Positions 8,468 through 16,227 of a stretch of 64,000 bases of DNA are shown in pieces. The DNA comes from Neolewinella agarilytica (GTDB taxonomy: Bacteria > Bacteroidota > Bacteroidia > Chitinophagales > Saprospiraceae). Position 1 is the first letter of the stretch. Each line of letters starts with the position of its first letter. The stretch covers positions 372,001-436,000 of the forward strand of contig NZ_FOFB01000001.1 of the NCBI RefSeq assembly GCF_900110645.1, read 5' to 3'. Under the pieces are notes generated by a model, which was not told the DNA's origin, searched no databases, and worked only from the letters and a program-made list of their open reading frames with translations. The position numbers were made by a program, and so were the translations under genes.

Positions 8468-8827
8468 TTATTCCTGCTCGTCAATCATTTTCAGGATATC
8501 CTCCAGGTCTTCACGGCTGAGCTTCTTGTTGCGGGCGAAGTGGGATACGAGGGCTTTGTGGCTGTCGTCAAAAAAGTCAGCGACAACACGCTTGATGTCA
8601 CGCCCAAAGAACTGCTCCTTCGGGATAGCCGGGAAATAGCGGTAGGTCGGCCCGAAGTCTTCATGGTCGACGTAGCCTTTTTCCTCCAGCTTTCGAATGA
8701 CGGTAGATACCGTAGTGTAGGCGGGCTTCTTGCCCTCCATCTCAGCAATGATCTCCTTGACGAAGGCTCGCTCCAGGCGAAACAGAATGCGGAGAACTTC
8801 TTCTTCTTTGCGGGTTAATGGTTCCAT
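8468..8827 (-). CDS. blaI: BlaI/MecI family transcriptional repressor
   Basis: A 119-residue winged-helix repressor starting MEPLTRKEEEVLRILFRL, with the family pattern AYTTVSTVIRKLEEKGYV (recognition helix and wing). The ATG at 8827 is chosen over an ATG 36 nt upstream because the family starts here and a full TAGCTTTG -7 box lies 5 nt upstream. In the family the dimer binds palindromes and is removed when BlaR is activated. It is followed by blaR on the same strand and diverges from a beta-lactamase-like gene, the usual arrangement for control of that gene. Confidence 0.93.
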   Translation of the reverse strand: MEPLTRKEEEVLRILFRLERAFVKEIIAEMEGKKPAYTTVSTVIRKLEEKGYVDHEDFGPTYRYFPAIPKEQFFGRDIKRVVADFFDDSHKALVSHFARNKKLSREDLEDILKMIDEQE

Positions 8828-8832
8828 ACCGA

Positions 8833-8840
8833 CAAAGCTA
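8833..8840 (-). promoter_or_regulatory. -7 box of blaI
   Basis: TAGCTTTG on the minus strand is a perfect TAnnTTTG. A TTG (-33 box) lies 20 nt further upstream, within the palindrome at 8861-8878. Confidence 0.7.
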
Positions 8841-8860
8841 TGCCTAAAAATATCGTCGTG

Positions 8861-8878
8861 CAACTATTTTTATAGTTG
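8861..8878. promoter_or_regulatory. Probable BlaI operator
   Basis: CAACTAT-TTTT-ATAGTTG is a perfect 18-bp palindrome between blaI and the divergent hydrolase gene. It overlaps the -33 box of blaI. A looser pair, TGAAC...GTTCA at 8877-8899, may be a second half-conserved site. The BlaI assignment is inferred from position and symmetry. Confidence 0.65.
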
Positions 8879-8918
8879 AACAGCTATTTTAACAGTTCAC
8901 TGCTCCTCCAACTCCCCC

Positions 8919-8928
8919 TGCACCTGCG
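8919..8928 (+). repeat. TGCACCTGCG motif, copy 3
   Basis: Followed by ATT then GCGCCC. Intergenic, 44 nt before the start of the serine hydrolase gene. Confidence 0.8.
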
Positions 8929-8972
8929 ATTGCGCCCTAAAATATTCAGCTCCGCAATAGTAACTTAGCCCC

Positions 8973-10475
8973 ATGAAGCATCTACTTCCCCTCTGCCTGT
9001 TCCTGCTGCTGGGCTCAGTCGCATTAAATGCCCAATCCAGTGAGCAAATCACCAGCGACGCCCAAAAAGCACTTGCTGCGTTCGACACCCCCGGCTTCGC
9101 CATTGGCGTCATCAAAGACGGTAAAGTCCTCCTTTCCGAAGGCTTCGGCACCCGCACGGCCGGCAAAGAAGAGACCGTTGACGGCAACACCCTCTTCGCC
9201 ATTGCCTCCAACAGCAAAGCCTTTATTTCCACGGCCATCGTCAAATTACACGAAGAAGGGAAGCTGGACCTGGACGCTCCGGTCCAGACCTACCTCCCCT
9301 ACTTCCAGCTCTATGACGAGTATGTGAGCCAGCACACCACCGTCCGCGACCTACTCTGTCACCGGGTTGGGCTGGGTACTTTCAGCGGCGACGCCATCTG
9401 GTACAAAAGTGATAAGAGCGCGGAGGAGATTGTCCGTCAGATTCGTCATTTGCCGCAGGCTTACGGCTGGCGCGCGGGCTATGGCTACACCAATCTGATG
9501 TTCATCACGGCCGGAGAAGTGATCCGCTCCGTCACGGGCCAAAGCTGGGCGGAATACGTGCGGGAGAACTTCCTCACCCCTCTTGGGATGAGCCGCACCC
9601 AAACCTCTGTCCTCCCCCTATCAAAAATGGACAATGTTGCTACGCCCCACGTCACCCATCGCAACAACCTTCCGCTCAAGATGGCGCCCTGGGAGGCTTC
9701 CGGTGCCGCCGGCGGCATCATCTCCAGCACCAACGACATGCTGCAATGGATGCGGGCACAACTTGGCGAAGGAACGATTGAGGGCAAAGAGATTTTCCCG
9801 GACAAAGTACAGGATCAGACCTTCAAGGTTCACAATGCCTACGGCGGCCAGCTATCTTTCTCCGCCACTGGTTTAGGCTGGTTCATCTACGAGCGGGAGG
9901 GCAAAGCCATCGTTACCCACGGCGGTGGCTACGACGGGATGTATTCCCGGGTACTGATGATCCCTGAGCTGGAGCTGGGCATCGTCGTTTTATCGAACAG
10001 CATGACTGGTTTGTCGTCAGCCCTGGCGAGCCGGGCCCGCGATCTGGCCCTGGGCCTGGATGATGCCAACTGGCTGGCAAAAGCCACTGAAGGGGAGATG
10101 ATCGGACGGGAAAACTGGGATCAGAAATTCGAAGAGCCGAAAGCAAGTCGGGTGTCAGGCACCAGTCCATCCCTAAAGGAAGAAGACATGATCGGCACTT
10201 ACACTGATCCCTTGTTCGGAGAATTTGAAGTAGCCAAAAGCGGTAGCGGCGAGCTGGAACTCCGCTTTGCCGGCAGCCCCCGCCTCAACGCCAACCTCAG
10301 CCACTGGCACTACGACAGCTGGAAGCTCGAATGGCACGAGCCACACGCCTGGTTTGACTTTGGCACGGTGCAATTCCTGAAAAACAACCGGCAGCAGGTA
10401 ACGGGGCTTCGCTTTGATGTGCCGAATGATGATATTTTCTTTGAGGAGCTGGAGCCGGTGAAGGAAAGGAAGTGA
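8973..10475 (+). CDS. Class C beta-lactamase-like serine hydrolase
   Basis: A 500-residue exported protein with an N-terminal signal peptide ending near ALNAQ. Residues of about 30-370 form a beta-lactamase/transpeptidase fold: SNSK (S-x-x-K nucleophile motif) in ASNSKAFISTAI, YTN (Y-x-N) in GYGYTNLMF, and HGGG near the third motif. The C-terminal ~100 residues resemble DUF3471. Members include esterases, D-aminopeptidases and PBP-like proteins, so drug hydrolysis is not implied by sequence alone. It diverges from blaI across a palindromic operator, so BlaI/BlaR control is likely. A TAACTTAG -7-like box ends 4 nt before the ATG. Confidence 0.92.
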   Translation: MKHLLPLCLFLLLGSVALNAQSSEQITSDAQKALAAFDTPGFAIGVIKDGKVLLSEGFGTRTAGKEETVDGNTLFAIASNSKAFISTAIVKLHEEGKLDLDAPVQTYLPYFQLYDEYVSQHTTVRDLLCHRVGLGTFSGDAIWYKSDKSAEEIVRQIRHLPQAYGWRAGYGYTNLMFITAGEVIRSVTGQSWAEYVRENFLTPLGMSRTQTSVLPLSKMDNVATPHVTHRNNLPLKMAPWEASGAAGGIISSTNDMLQWMRAQLGEGTIEGKEIFPDKVQDQTFKVHNAYGGQLSFSATGLGWFIYEREGKAIVTHGGGYDGMYSRVLMIPELELGIVVLSNSMTGLSSALASRARDLALGLDDANWLAKATEGEMIGRENWDQKFEEPKASRVSGTSPSLKEEDMIGTYTDPLFGEFEVAKSGSGELELRFAGSPRLNANLSHWHYDSWKLEWHEPHAWFDFGTVQFLKNNRQQVTGLRFDVPNDDIFFEELEPVKERK

Positions 10476-10560
10476 TGTAGTCGGTAGTGATGTAGTCGGT
10501 AGTAATGTAGTCGGTAGTGCTGTAGTAATGTAGTATTGTAGGCGGTAGTGCTGTTGGGCT
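10476..10560 (+). repeat. One-sided GTAGTCG word array
   Basis: It starts directly after the stop codon of the serine hydrolase and repeats GATGTAGTCGGTAGT-like words with TAATGTAG variants. It has the G-rich polarity seen at other 3' gene ends in this window. No reverse-complement arm follows before the next gene. Confidence 0.6.
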
Positions 10561-10605
10561 AGCAATGCCAGAGCAAGGTTATCTTACTGCCGAAAAAGAA
10601 CTTCT

Positions 10606-11151
10606 ATGAAACAACGTTATTCCCTTCTCCTTTTCGCCCTTTTCCTCCCTTTACTCAGTTTCGCCCAGGATACCGCTTTGCCTATTTTCCCCGACGACTT
10701 CGTCGGCGACTGGGCCGGCGAACTGGAGATTTTCAATGCGGAGGGCAAACGAATGTCCGTCTCGATGGAATTAATCATCCAGCCGATCAACGACACGAGC
10801 TACACCTACACCATCATCTACGGCGAAGATAAAGTGGCGGGTAAGCGCGACTATATCATCGTCCGGGGGGCTGACGGCCCGCACCATTGGGTTTGTGATG
10901 AGCAGAATACCATCTTGCTGGACGGCTACTACCTCGGTGGCGTATACCAGAGTGTATTCACCGTAGCGGGCAACTATTTGACCTCTGACCTGGAATTCCG
11001 GAGAGACCAGCTCCTTTACTCTATCCGCAGTGGAGAAGAAGCCCCGGTCAGAACCACAGGCGACAGCGGTAGCGGTGAGGAAAAAATACCCGCTGTTAAC
11101 TCTTTTTCGGTGAAAGGATTTCAACGTGCCCGCCTGAGTAAATTAGACTAG
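10606..11151 (+). CDS. Secreted protein of unknown function
   Basis: A 181-residue protein with a signal peptide (MKQRYSLLLFALFLPLLSFAQ) and a beta-rich body starting FPDDFVGDWAGELEIF. This resembles small lipocalin-like proteins that begin with a G-x-W strand, but the match is too weak to name a family. The last ~25 residues are basic and low-complexity. A TATCTTAC -7-like box lies about 20 nt upstream. Probably periplasmic or on the outer surface. Confidence 0.75.
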   Translation: MKQRYSLLLFALFLPLLSFAQDTALPIFPDDFVGDWAGELEIFNAEGKRMSVSMELIIQPINDTSYTYTIIYGEDKVAGKRDYIIVRGADGPHHWVCDEQNTILLDGYYLGGVYQSVFTVAGNYLTSDLEFRRDQLLYSIRSGEEAPVRTTGDSGSGEEKIPAVNSFSVKGFQRARLSKLD

Positions 11152-11208
11152 TCAAGACCGAACATTCGCCAGAAGGCCATGCGTTACAGGGAAAACCAAA
11201 TAACGATC

Positions 11209-11883
11209 ATGACCAAATTCTTCCTGGCTTCTGCCATTCTCCTTCTGGCTACCACTATTTCCTATGCGCAGGTAAACGCTTCAGTCGGTGAGGCCTCTGA
11301 CCGTCCGGCCACCACCTACCAGAATGCTCCTGCCTTGCAGAACTTCGTGGCAGGTTTCCCTGAGATCAACGTAGGCTTTCTGCACGTCTACGCCAACCCC
11401 TCCATTGACCCCGAAGAAACCTACCTGATGCGGGGAACAGAAGCCAGCAGCACCCTGAAGGCGCTTCTGCCCGTAGACTTTCAGAAAATGGCCAGAAATA
11501 TGGACGCTAAAGTGTACGGCGCGGCGGCCATTCGTGGCATCAACGAAAATATGTACATCGTAAGGATGGACGGCGCAGAGCAGGACCGCCTGGAATTGTT
11601 TGCCATCCGGGGAAACAAAGTGGTACACTTAAAAACCCTCGCTTACCAGTTCTGTGAAAGCGGAAAGTGTGAACAACTCGACAGCTATATCACTGATGTT
11701 GACGGCGATACCAATCTGGACCTTGTCCAGATTTCCCGCGTTATGCGTAACAGCGGAGTGACCGCGGAAACCAAAAAAGTATTTACCCTTCAGGAGCGGA
11801 ACCGGGAGTGGAAAAAAACAAACCAACTGGAGGTGCCGTGGGAGAGTATCAAATTTTACGACTCCCGCACGGACGACAAGTAA
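11209..11883 (+). CDS. Exported protein of unknown function
   Basis: A 224-residue product whose start is set at ATG 11209 because MTKFFLASAILLLATTISYAQ is a clean signal peptide; an ATG 30 nt upstream would bury it. The body is not recognised. The C-terminal half contains DVDGDTNLDLVQISR, similar to one FG-GAP/EF-like calcium loop, and two Cys residues (FCESGKCEQ). It follows the 10606 gene by 57 nt on the same strand, so they may be co-transcribed, and both end at the strong terminator at 11910. Confidence 0.75.
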   Translation: MTKFFLASAILLLATTISYAQVNASVGEASDRPATTYQNAPALQNFVAGFPEINVGFLHVYANPSIDPEETYLMRGTEASSTLKALLPVDFQKMARNMDAKVYGAAAIRGINENMYIVRMDGAEQDRLELFAIRGNKVVHLKTLAYQFCESGKCEQLDSYITDVDGDTNLDLVQISRVMRNSGVTAETKKVFTLQERNREWKKTNQLEVPWESIKFYDSRTDDK

Positions 11884-11909
11884 GCAACTTCCCCTTTAGG
11901 GTCAGTACG

Positions 11910-11955
11910 ACCGGTGATCCTCCCTTAAAAGCGGGAGGATCACCGGTCTTTTTTT
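11910..11955 (+). terminator. Intrinsic terminator
   Basis: A perfect 15-bp stem (ACCGGTGATCCTCCC and its complement) with an 8-nt loop, followed by a C and seven T residues on the plus strand. It ends the 11209 gene; the next gene is convergent. Confidence 0.95.
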
Positions 11956-11960
11956 AGCCC

Positions 11961-12254
11961 CTACTCTTCTTCCGGGTCTTTTATGCCCAGAAACGGCTTC
12001 AACTCTTTCCAGAGTTTTTCGGAAGGTTCGCTCAGTTGAGGACTCTCTTTGCCTGCCCGATAATTGCTTAGAATATCAAGCAGTACGTTAATGCGTCCTT
12101 CCGTATCGAAGAACTTATTAACGATAGCTACCCGCCGGCTTTCCACCAGGCAATAGCCGGATTGGAAGTTGCCCTTTTCGTAACGGACGGTATAGCCCAA
12201 CTCTTTGGAGAGGGTTTCTAGCTTCTTGAGGCTGTGTTTGGTCATGGATACCAT
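11961..12254 (-). CDS. Small conserved-type protein of unknown function
   Basis: A 97-residue cytosolic protein; the core KKLETLSKELGYTVRYEKGN is followed by a strand with SGYCLVESRRVAIVNKFF. It looks like a compact alpha/beta protein of the kind seen widely in Bacteroidota, but I cannot name the family. The open frame extends 33 codons further, but that part is encoded by a word array (Tyr/Pro/Ile-rich). The start at 12254 is preferred because a TATCTTCG -7 box ends 5 nt before it; ATG 12245 is an alternative. Confidence 0.75.
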   Translation of the reverse strand: MVSMTKHSLKKLETLSKELGYTVRYEKGNFQSGYCLVESRRVAIVNKFFDTEGRINVLLDILSNYRAGKESPQLSEPSEKLWKELKPFLGIKDPEEE

Positions 12255-12259
12255 GGGGG

Positions 12260-12267
12260 CGAAGATA
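12260..12267 (-). promoter_or_regulatory. -7 box of the 11961-12254 gene
   Basis: TATCTTCG on the minus strand, 5 nt before the ATG at 12254, predicting a leaderless transcript. Confidence 0.55.
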
Positions 12268-12312
12268 GTAATGATAGTAGGATAGTAGGGATAGTATGGT
12301 AGTAGACTGTAG
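12262..12312 (-). repeat. One-sided CTACTATC word array
   Basis: On the minus strand this repeats CTACCATACTATCC- and TACTATCATTAC-like words right up to the start of the small gene. It belongs to the same CTACC/ACTAC word group as 27220-27319, 44863-44930 and 48800-48840, with the G-poor strand leading into the start codon. Confidence 0.6.
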
Positions 12313-12404
12313 GGCAGGGTCAGCGGGTTGTTTCTTGTAGAAGTGGGGTTCACTCCATCTTTTTCCTTTGTGGGATTAAGGAGACGGCGTACCTGGGCGC
12401 AGCA

Positions 12405-12414
12405 CGCAGGTGCA
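12405..12414 (-). repeat. TGCACCTGCG motif, copy 4
   Basis: On the minus strand it is followed by TGCT then GCGCCC. Intergenic, about 100 nt upstream of the PorT-like gene. Confidence 0.8.
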
Positions 12415-12503
12415 GAGAAGGTTAAGAAAGCAATGTAGTGGCATTGTCAAGCGTATTACTAAGGTTGGGCCTCTACAACAAGCCCGGTTATTTTTTACCA
12501 AAC

Positions 12504-12511
12504 TATCTTTG
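12504..12511 (+). promoter_or_regulatory. -7 box of the PorT-like gene
   Basis: TATCTTTG is a perfect TAnnTTTG, separated from the ATG at 12516 only by CCCC. Confidence 0.7.
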
Positions 12512-12515
12512 CCCC

Positions 12516-13136
12516 ATGCAAAAGTGGATAATCGTACTACTTGTTTTTCTGGCGGGCACCGGCCTCTCCGCCCAGACCTTCCGGGGTTCGGTGGTGGCGG
12601 GGATGAACATCAGCCAGATCGACGGAGACGCGCTCTTCGGCTTTCACCAGCCAGGTGTCAACGCAGGCCTAAGGGTAGTAGCGATCCTGAACGACCGTTG
12701 GCGGGTCGGGCCGGAGATACTGTTCAGTCAGCAGGGCGCCCAGCGCCCTAACACGAGCGCCAACATCAGTATTTACGACAGCTTCCGGCTCAACACCCTG
12801 GAAGTACCGCTGATGGCTTACTACAAAGACTGGCGCCTCACGGCCGAAGGCGGCTTCAGCTACCAGCGATTGATCAACTATGAGGTTATTGGCGACAATG
12901 GCGAAGACGTAACGGCGCAGACGGATTTGCAGGACAATCTCTTCGCTCTCAAACTCGGGGCAACGATCTACTTTTCGCCCAATTGGGGCTTGAACGTCCG
13001 CTGGTCAAAGCATATTCTGGATATTGACGTAGACAACGGCATCAATACTTCTTTCAAGGGGCGTTCGGTAAGTGTCCGCGCAGTATATACCTTTGGCGCT
13101 GGTGAATCCTTGCCCAAACCAATTGATCCGGAATGA
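12516..13136 (+). CDS. PorT-family outer-membrane beta-barrel protein
   Basis: A 206-residue protein with a signal peptide (ends GTGLSAQ) and alternating hydrophobic strands typical of OMP_b-brl_2/PorT-like barrels: VVAGMNISQIDGD, VGPEILFSQQGA, LEVPLMAYYKDWRL, and a final RSVSVRAVYTFGA strand. It is predicted to sit in the outer membrane; the role is unknown. ATG 12516 is chosen from the signal peptide and the adjoining -7 box. Its stop overlaps the next start (ATGA), so it is translationally coupled to the 13133 lipoprotein. Confidence 0.88.
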   Translation: MQKWIIVLLVFLAGTGLSAQTFRGSVVAGMNISQIDGDALFGFHQPGVNAGLRVVAILNDRWRVGPEILFSQQGAQRPNTSANISIYDSFRLNTLEVPLMAYYKDWRLTAEGGFSYQRLINYEVIGDNGEDVTAQTDLQDNLFALKLGATIYFSPNWGLNVRWSKHILDIDVDNGINTSFKGRSVSVRAVYTFGAGESLPKPIDPE

Positions 13137-13627
13137 TACAACGATGTCTTGCCTCTCTGCTTTTTATAAGCCTTCTTTGCACCTGCGGTCCCTCGCCCGA
13201 AAACGAAACGGTGGCTGCTGATCCGGTGGCTGCTCCTACAAGCGCAACCTCGTCACAAACCGCCTTCCCCTCCATTCCCCTGGAACGCCTGCAGTACATT
13301 TTCGAGAACGCGACCTATATGGATGCGACTTTTTACAATCTCCCCATCTCGATTAACCAAAGCGAGCTGCCCCAGATTCAGGCCACCATCGGAGGTATTG
13401 CCGAGGCGACCATGCCACTGGAAGCCGGCTGTACCGCCATCGGCCACATCTGGTTTCAGGTGAATGGCAAGAATATTGAAGAGGCCGATATTTTCTACAA
13501 CGAAAAGTGCGTCGGTTATCTGTGGTACGAGAATGGCAAGCCTGCTTATTCGAATATGATGACCGAGGAAGGCTTCAACTTTTATGCGAATATTTTCGCG
13601 CAGGTGCAATCACAAACGCCGCAGTAG
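13133..13627 (+). CDS. Lipoprotein of unknown function
   Basis: A 164-residue protein with a lipoprotein signal (LLFISLLCTCG) and a low-complexity Ala/Pro/Thr linker, then a soluble domain with one Cys pair candidate (AGCTAIGH and NEKCVGY). It overlaps the PorT-like gene by 4 nt, so the two products may work together at the outer membrane. The lipobox is itself encoded by a TGCACCTGCG copy. Family not recognised. Confidence 0.8.
   Translation: MIQRCLASLLFISLLCTCGPSPENETVAADPVAAPTSATSSQTAFPSIPLERLQYIFENATYMDATFYNLPISINQSELPQIQATIGGIAEATMPLEAGCTAIGHIWFQVNGKNIEEADIFYNEKCVGYLWYENGKPAYSNMMTEEGFNFYANIFAQVQSQTPQ
13178..13187 (+). repeat. TGCACCTGCG motif, copy 5
   Basis: Followed by GTCCCT then CGCCC. 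It encodes the Cys-Thr-Cys lipobox region of the lipoprotein. Confidence 0.8.
13599..13608 (-). repeat. TGCACCTGCG motif, copy 6
   Basis: Inside the 3' end of the lipoprotein gene, on the minus strand. The GCGCC tail is absent in this copy. Confidence 0.7.
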
Positions 13628-13640
13628 AACTTTGGCATGT

Positions 13641-13738
13641 TGGTATTTTGGTTCTTTGGGCTGCCGCCTACAAAATGCGGCAGCCCAAAGAACCAAAATA
13701 CCAAAGAACCAAAACACCAACTGACCAAAGAACCAAAC
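13641..13738. repeat. Mirror word-array element, ACCAAAGA type, with perfect 27-bp stem
   Basis: 13641-13667 is the exact reverse complement of 13677-13703, around the 9-nt loop CTACAAAAT. The stem holds the core GGGCTGCCGC/GCGGCAGCCC plus flanking words. The right arm continues to 13738 as an 8-nt periodic array (ACCAAAAT, ACCAAAGA, ACCAAAAC, ACCAACTG, ACCAAAGA), ending directly at the ppx ATG. Confidence 0.9.
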
Positions 13739-14644
13739 ATGCCCACCCGCCGCGCCGTAATTGACCTCGGCAGTAACACCTTCCACTTATTGATTGCCGA
13801 CCTCGATGAGGAAGGCGTTCTACGGGATGTATATCGCGAACGGATTTACGTTAAACTTGCCTCGGAGGGTATTGCCACCATCGGAGATACTCCTTTCGCG
13901 CGCGGAATTGCTGCGCTCCAGCATTTCCGCCGGGTCCTTGACAAATACGGCGTCAGCCAGCTGAAAGCAATCGGCACAGCGGCGTTGCGGACGGCCTCCA
14001 ACGGGCCCGCCTTCATTCTCTTAGCCAGGCGCGAAGCCAATATTTCCATTGAATTGATCTCGGGCGACGAAGAGGCCCGCCTGATTACCCAAGGGGTGCT
14101 GGCGGCCATTCCTCCGGTTCAGGAGCGGGTGTTGATTATGGACATCGGTGGTGGATCTACGGAGTTCATCATCGCCGGCCCGGCCGGCGTGCACTGGCAA
14201 CAGTCTTTCCCCATCGGGGTGTCCGTGCTGCATAATGGTTTTCACCATTCCGACCCCATATCGGCGGGAGAAATCTATCAGCTTGAGGACTTCCTGCTGG
14301 AGCAAACTGCCCCGCTCGCTGCCGCACTGCGGCAGTTCCCGACCCATCACCTGATCGGTGCAGCGGGCACCTTTGACGTATTAGCCGAGGCCCTCAAAGA
14401 CCCTGACGCCCCACTCCACCCCAGCAGTCATCAACTTAATCTTTCGGGGCTGGACGAGCTCTCCGACCGCATCATTGCCGCCAACATGGCAGAGCGCCTG
14501 GCCATGGAGGGTATTCCCGATCAGCGGGCCGACCTGGTCGTAGTAGCCATGATTCTGCTACGGTTTACTTTCAAGCTCGCGAGCATTGACCGGGTGACGG
14601 TGAGTGACTGGGCGATGAAGGAAGGGGTGTTGTTGGGTGGGTAG
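13739..14644 (+). CDS. Ppx/GppA family phosphatase
   Basis: A 301-residue cytosolic protein with the ASKHA motifs VIDLGSNTFHLLIADL (phosphate 1) and IMDIGGGSTEFI (phosphate 2). The family hydrolyses polyphosphate and/or pppGpp; at ~300 residues it is the short form without the C-terminal HD domain of E. coli GppA. The frame extends upstream through the hairpin element (Lys/Pro/Asn-rich), but homology begins at MPTRRAVIDLG, so ATG 13739 is used. No polyphosphate kinase gene is nearby. Confidence 0.9.
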   Translation: MPTRRAVIDLGSNTFHLLIADLDEEGVLRDVYRERIYVKLASEGIATIGDTPFARGIAALQHFRRVLDKYGVSQLKAIGTAALRTASNGPAFILLARREANISIELISGDEEARLITQGVLAAIPPVQERVLIMDIGGGSTEFIIAGPAGVHWQQSFPIGVSVLHNGFHHSDPISAGEIYQLEDFLLEQTAPLAAALRQFPTHHLIGAAGTFDVLAEALKDPDAPLHPSSHQLNLSGLDELSDRIIAANMAERLAMEGIPDQRADLVVVAMILLRFTFKLASIDRVTVSDWAMKEGVLLGG

Positions 14645-14760
14645 AGGCAGGACCGGACGCTCGAAGGTCCCGGAATCATCATTACCTCAAGATATTTTTT
14701 AGTTCCCAGCAACCCTATTACCACGGTGGCGCGTTACTCAAAAGCAAAGAACCCCGTTAC

Positions 14761-16071
14761 ATGGCAACTGAAAACGAATTAAACGAACTGCGAAGAGCAT
14801 TGGAGGCATCACCGGACAATGTGTACCTCCGCCGTCTTCTCATCAATAAACTAAGGGGAGTAGCTGGCTACGAGCAGGAACTGGAAGGACACTTGAACGT
14901 CCTTATCCGCAAAGAACCCCGGGATCTGGAGCTGAAGGAAGCCCTGATCGAGGTCTACTTCGCCCAAAAGAAATACTCTACCTGCCTGATCATCTTCGAA
15001 GAGATTGGCAATCCGGATTACATCAGTCCGGAAACCCGGTTACTCGTTGCCAAAAGCTACCTCAAAGACGGAGACCAGGGCCGCGCCGGAGAGGTCTACC
15101 GCTCCGCCATTGAGGAAGACCCTACGCTGGAAGACGAGGAGCTCGACAAAGAATTTCGCCTCAGCGGAGACTTCGATTTGGGAGAGCTGGAGCTCGAAGA
15201 AGACGACCTGCGTGTAATGGACAAGCCTACGACCAAGTTTGCCGACGTTGGCGGCATGGACGGCGTGAAGCGGGAAATTGACCTGAAGATCATTCAGCCG
15301 CTGCAACATACGGAGCTGTATAAAAGCTACGGTAAAAAGGTGGGCGGCGGCATTTTACTGTACGGGCCTCCGGGATGCGGGAAGACTTTCATTGCCCGGG
15401 CTACCGCCGGGCAGATCGACGCCAACTTCATCAACGTTGGCCTGAACGACATCCTCGACATGTGGGTCGGCAACAGCGAGAAACAGCTGGCCGGATACTT
15501 TGAATTAGCCCGGGAGAAAAAGCCCTGTGTACTCTTCTTCGACGAAGTGGATGCCCTGGGAGCTAAGCGCAGCGATATGCGGCAGAGCGCCGGGCGCAAC
15601 GTCATCAATCAGTTTTTGTCGGAGCTTGACGGCGTAGACAAAGACAACGACGGCATCCTCGTTATCGGCGCCACGAACGTACCCTGGCACCTGGACACGG
15701 CCTTCCGCCGGCCGGGACGCTTCGACCGGATCATCTTCGTCCCGCCGCCCGATGAGGCCGGCCGGGAAGCGATCTTCAGACTCAAGATGGAGGGTAAGCC
15801 ACAGGATAAAATCGACTACGCGAAGCTGGCCAAAAAAGCCAAAGACTTCAGTGGTGCTGACATCAACGCCGTAATCGACATTGCCGTAGAGGGAATCCTC
15901 GAAGAGGCCATCCGCACCGGAGCTCCCCGCCCCGTAGGCACCAAAGACCTGTTGGGAGGCATCGAAAAGCACCGCCCCTCAACGGCCGAATGGTTTACTA
16001 CTGCCCGGAATTACGCTATGTTTGCCAACAAAGGCGGGCTATATGACGATATTCTTAAATACATGAAATAG
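14761..16071 (+). CDS. AAA+ ATPase with N-terminal TPR-like region
   Basis: 436 residues. About 1-130 are helical TPR-like repeats and 130-155 is a very acidic linker. The rest is one AAA module of the p97/FtsH-like class: DVGGMDGVKREI, Walker A GPPGCGKTF, Walker B VLFFDEVDA, and the SRH with GATNVPWHLDTAFRRPGRFDR (Arg finger). No protease or membrane segment is seen. A TPR membrane protein follows on the same strand, so a TPR-guided unfoldase acting at the membrane is a reasonable guess. Exact role unknown. Confidence 0.9.
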   Translation: MATENELNELRRALEASPDNVYLRRLLINKLRGVAGYEQELEGHLNVLIRKEPRDLELKEALIEVYFAQKKYSTCLIIFEEIGNPDYISPETRLLVAKSYLKDGDQGRAGEVYRSAIEEDPTLEDEELDKEFRLSGDFDLGELELEEDDLRVMDKPTTKFADVGGMDGVKREIDLKIIQPLQHTELYKSYGKKVGGGILLYGPPGCGKTFIARATAGQIDANFINVGLNDILDMWVGNSEKQLAGYFELAREKKPCVLFFDEVDALGAKRSDMRQSAGRNVINQFLSELDGVDKDNDGILVIGATNVPWHLDTAFRRPGRFDRIIFVPPPDEAGREAIFRLKMEGKPQDKIDYAKLAKKAKDFSGADINAVIDIAVEGILEEAIRTGAPRPVGTKDLLGGIEKHRPSTAEWFTTARNYAMFANKGGLYDDILKYMK

Positions 16072-16076
16072 CTTTT

Positions 16077-16218
16077 TGGTTCGTTGGTCTTTTGGTTCTT
16101 TGGGCTACCGCACGTGGAAGACGTGACAGGCGTACTAATGAACCGTCCATTGCCGCCTACAAAATGCGGTAGCCCGAAAGACCAACAGACTAAAAGACCA
16201 ACGAACCAACAGACCAAA
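16077..16218. repeat. Mirror word-array element with extended core
   Basis: The left arm (GGTTCGTTGGTCTTTTGG words) ends in GGGCTACCGCA. The right arm begins TGCGGTAGCCC (16165) and continues as GACCAAC-, AAAAGACCAAC- and GAACCAAC-like words. Between them a ~52-nt insert ends in CCGCCTACAAAA, the same sequence that forms the loop side of the 13641 element. Same word set as 13641-13738 and 47542-47677. Confidence 0.85.
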
Positions 16219-16227
16219 TCCTCCCCC

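Noticed and set aside
13637-13738. N-terminal extension of Ppx/GppA
   Set aside because: The extra codons are the hairpin element itself; family homology starts at 13739.
16084-16227. N-terminal extension of the TPR membrane protein
   Set aside because: Encoded by the word-array element; the residues are repetitive Lys/Gln/Thr/Pro.
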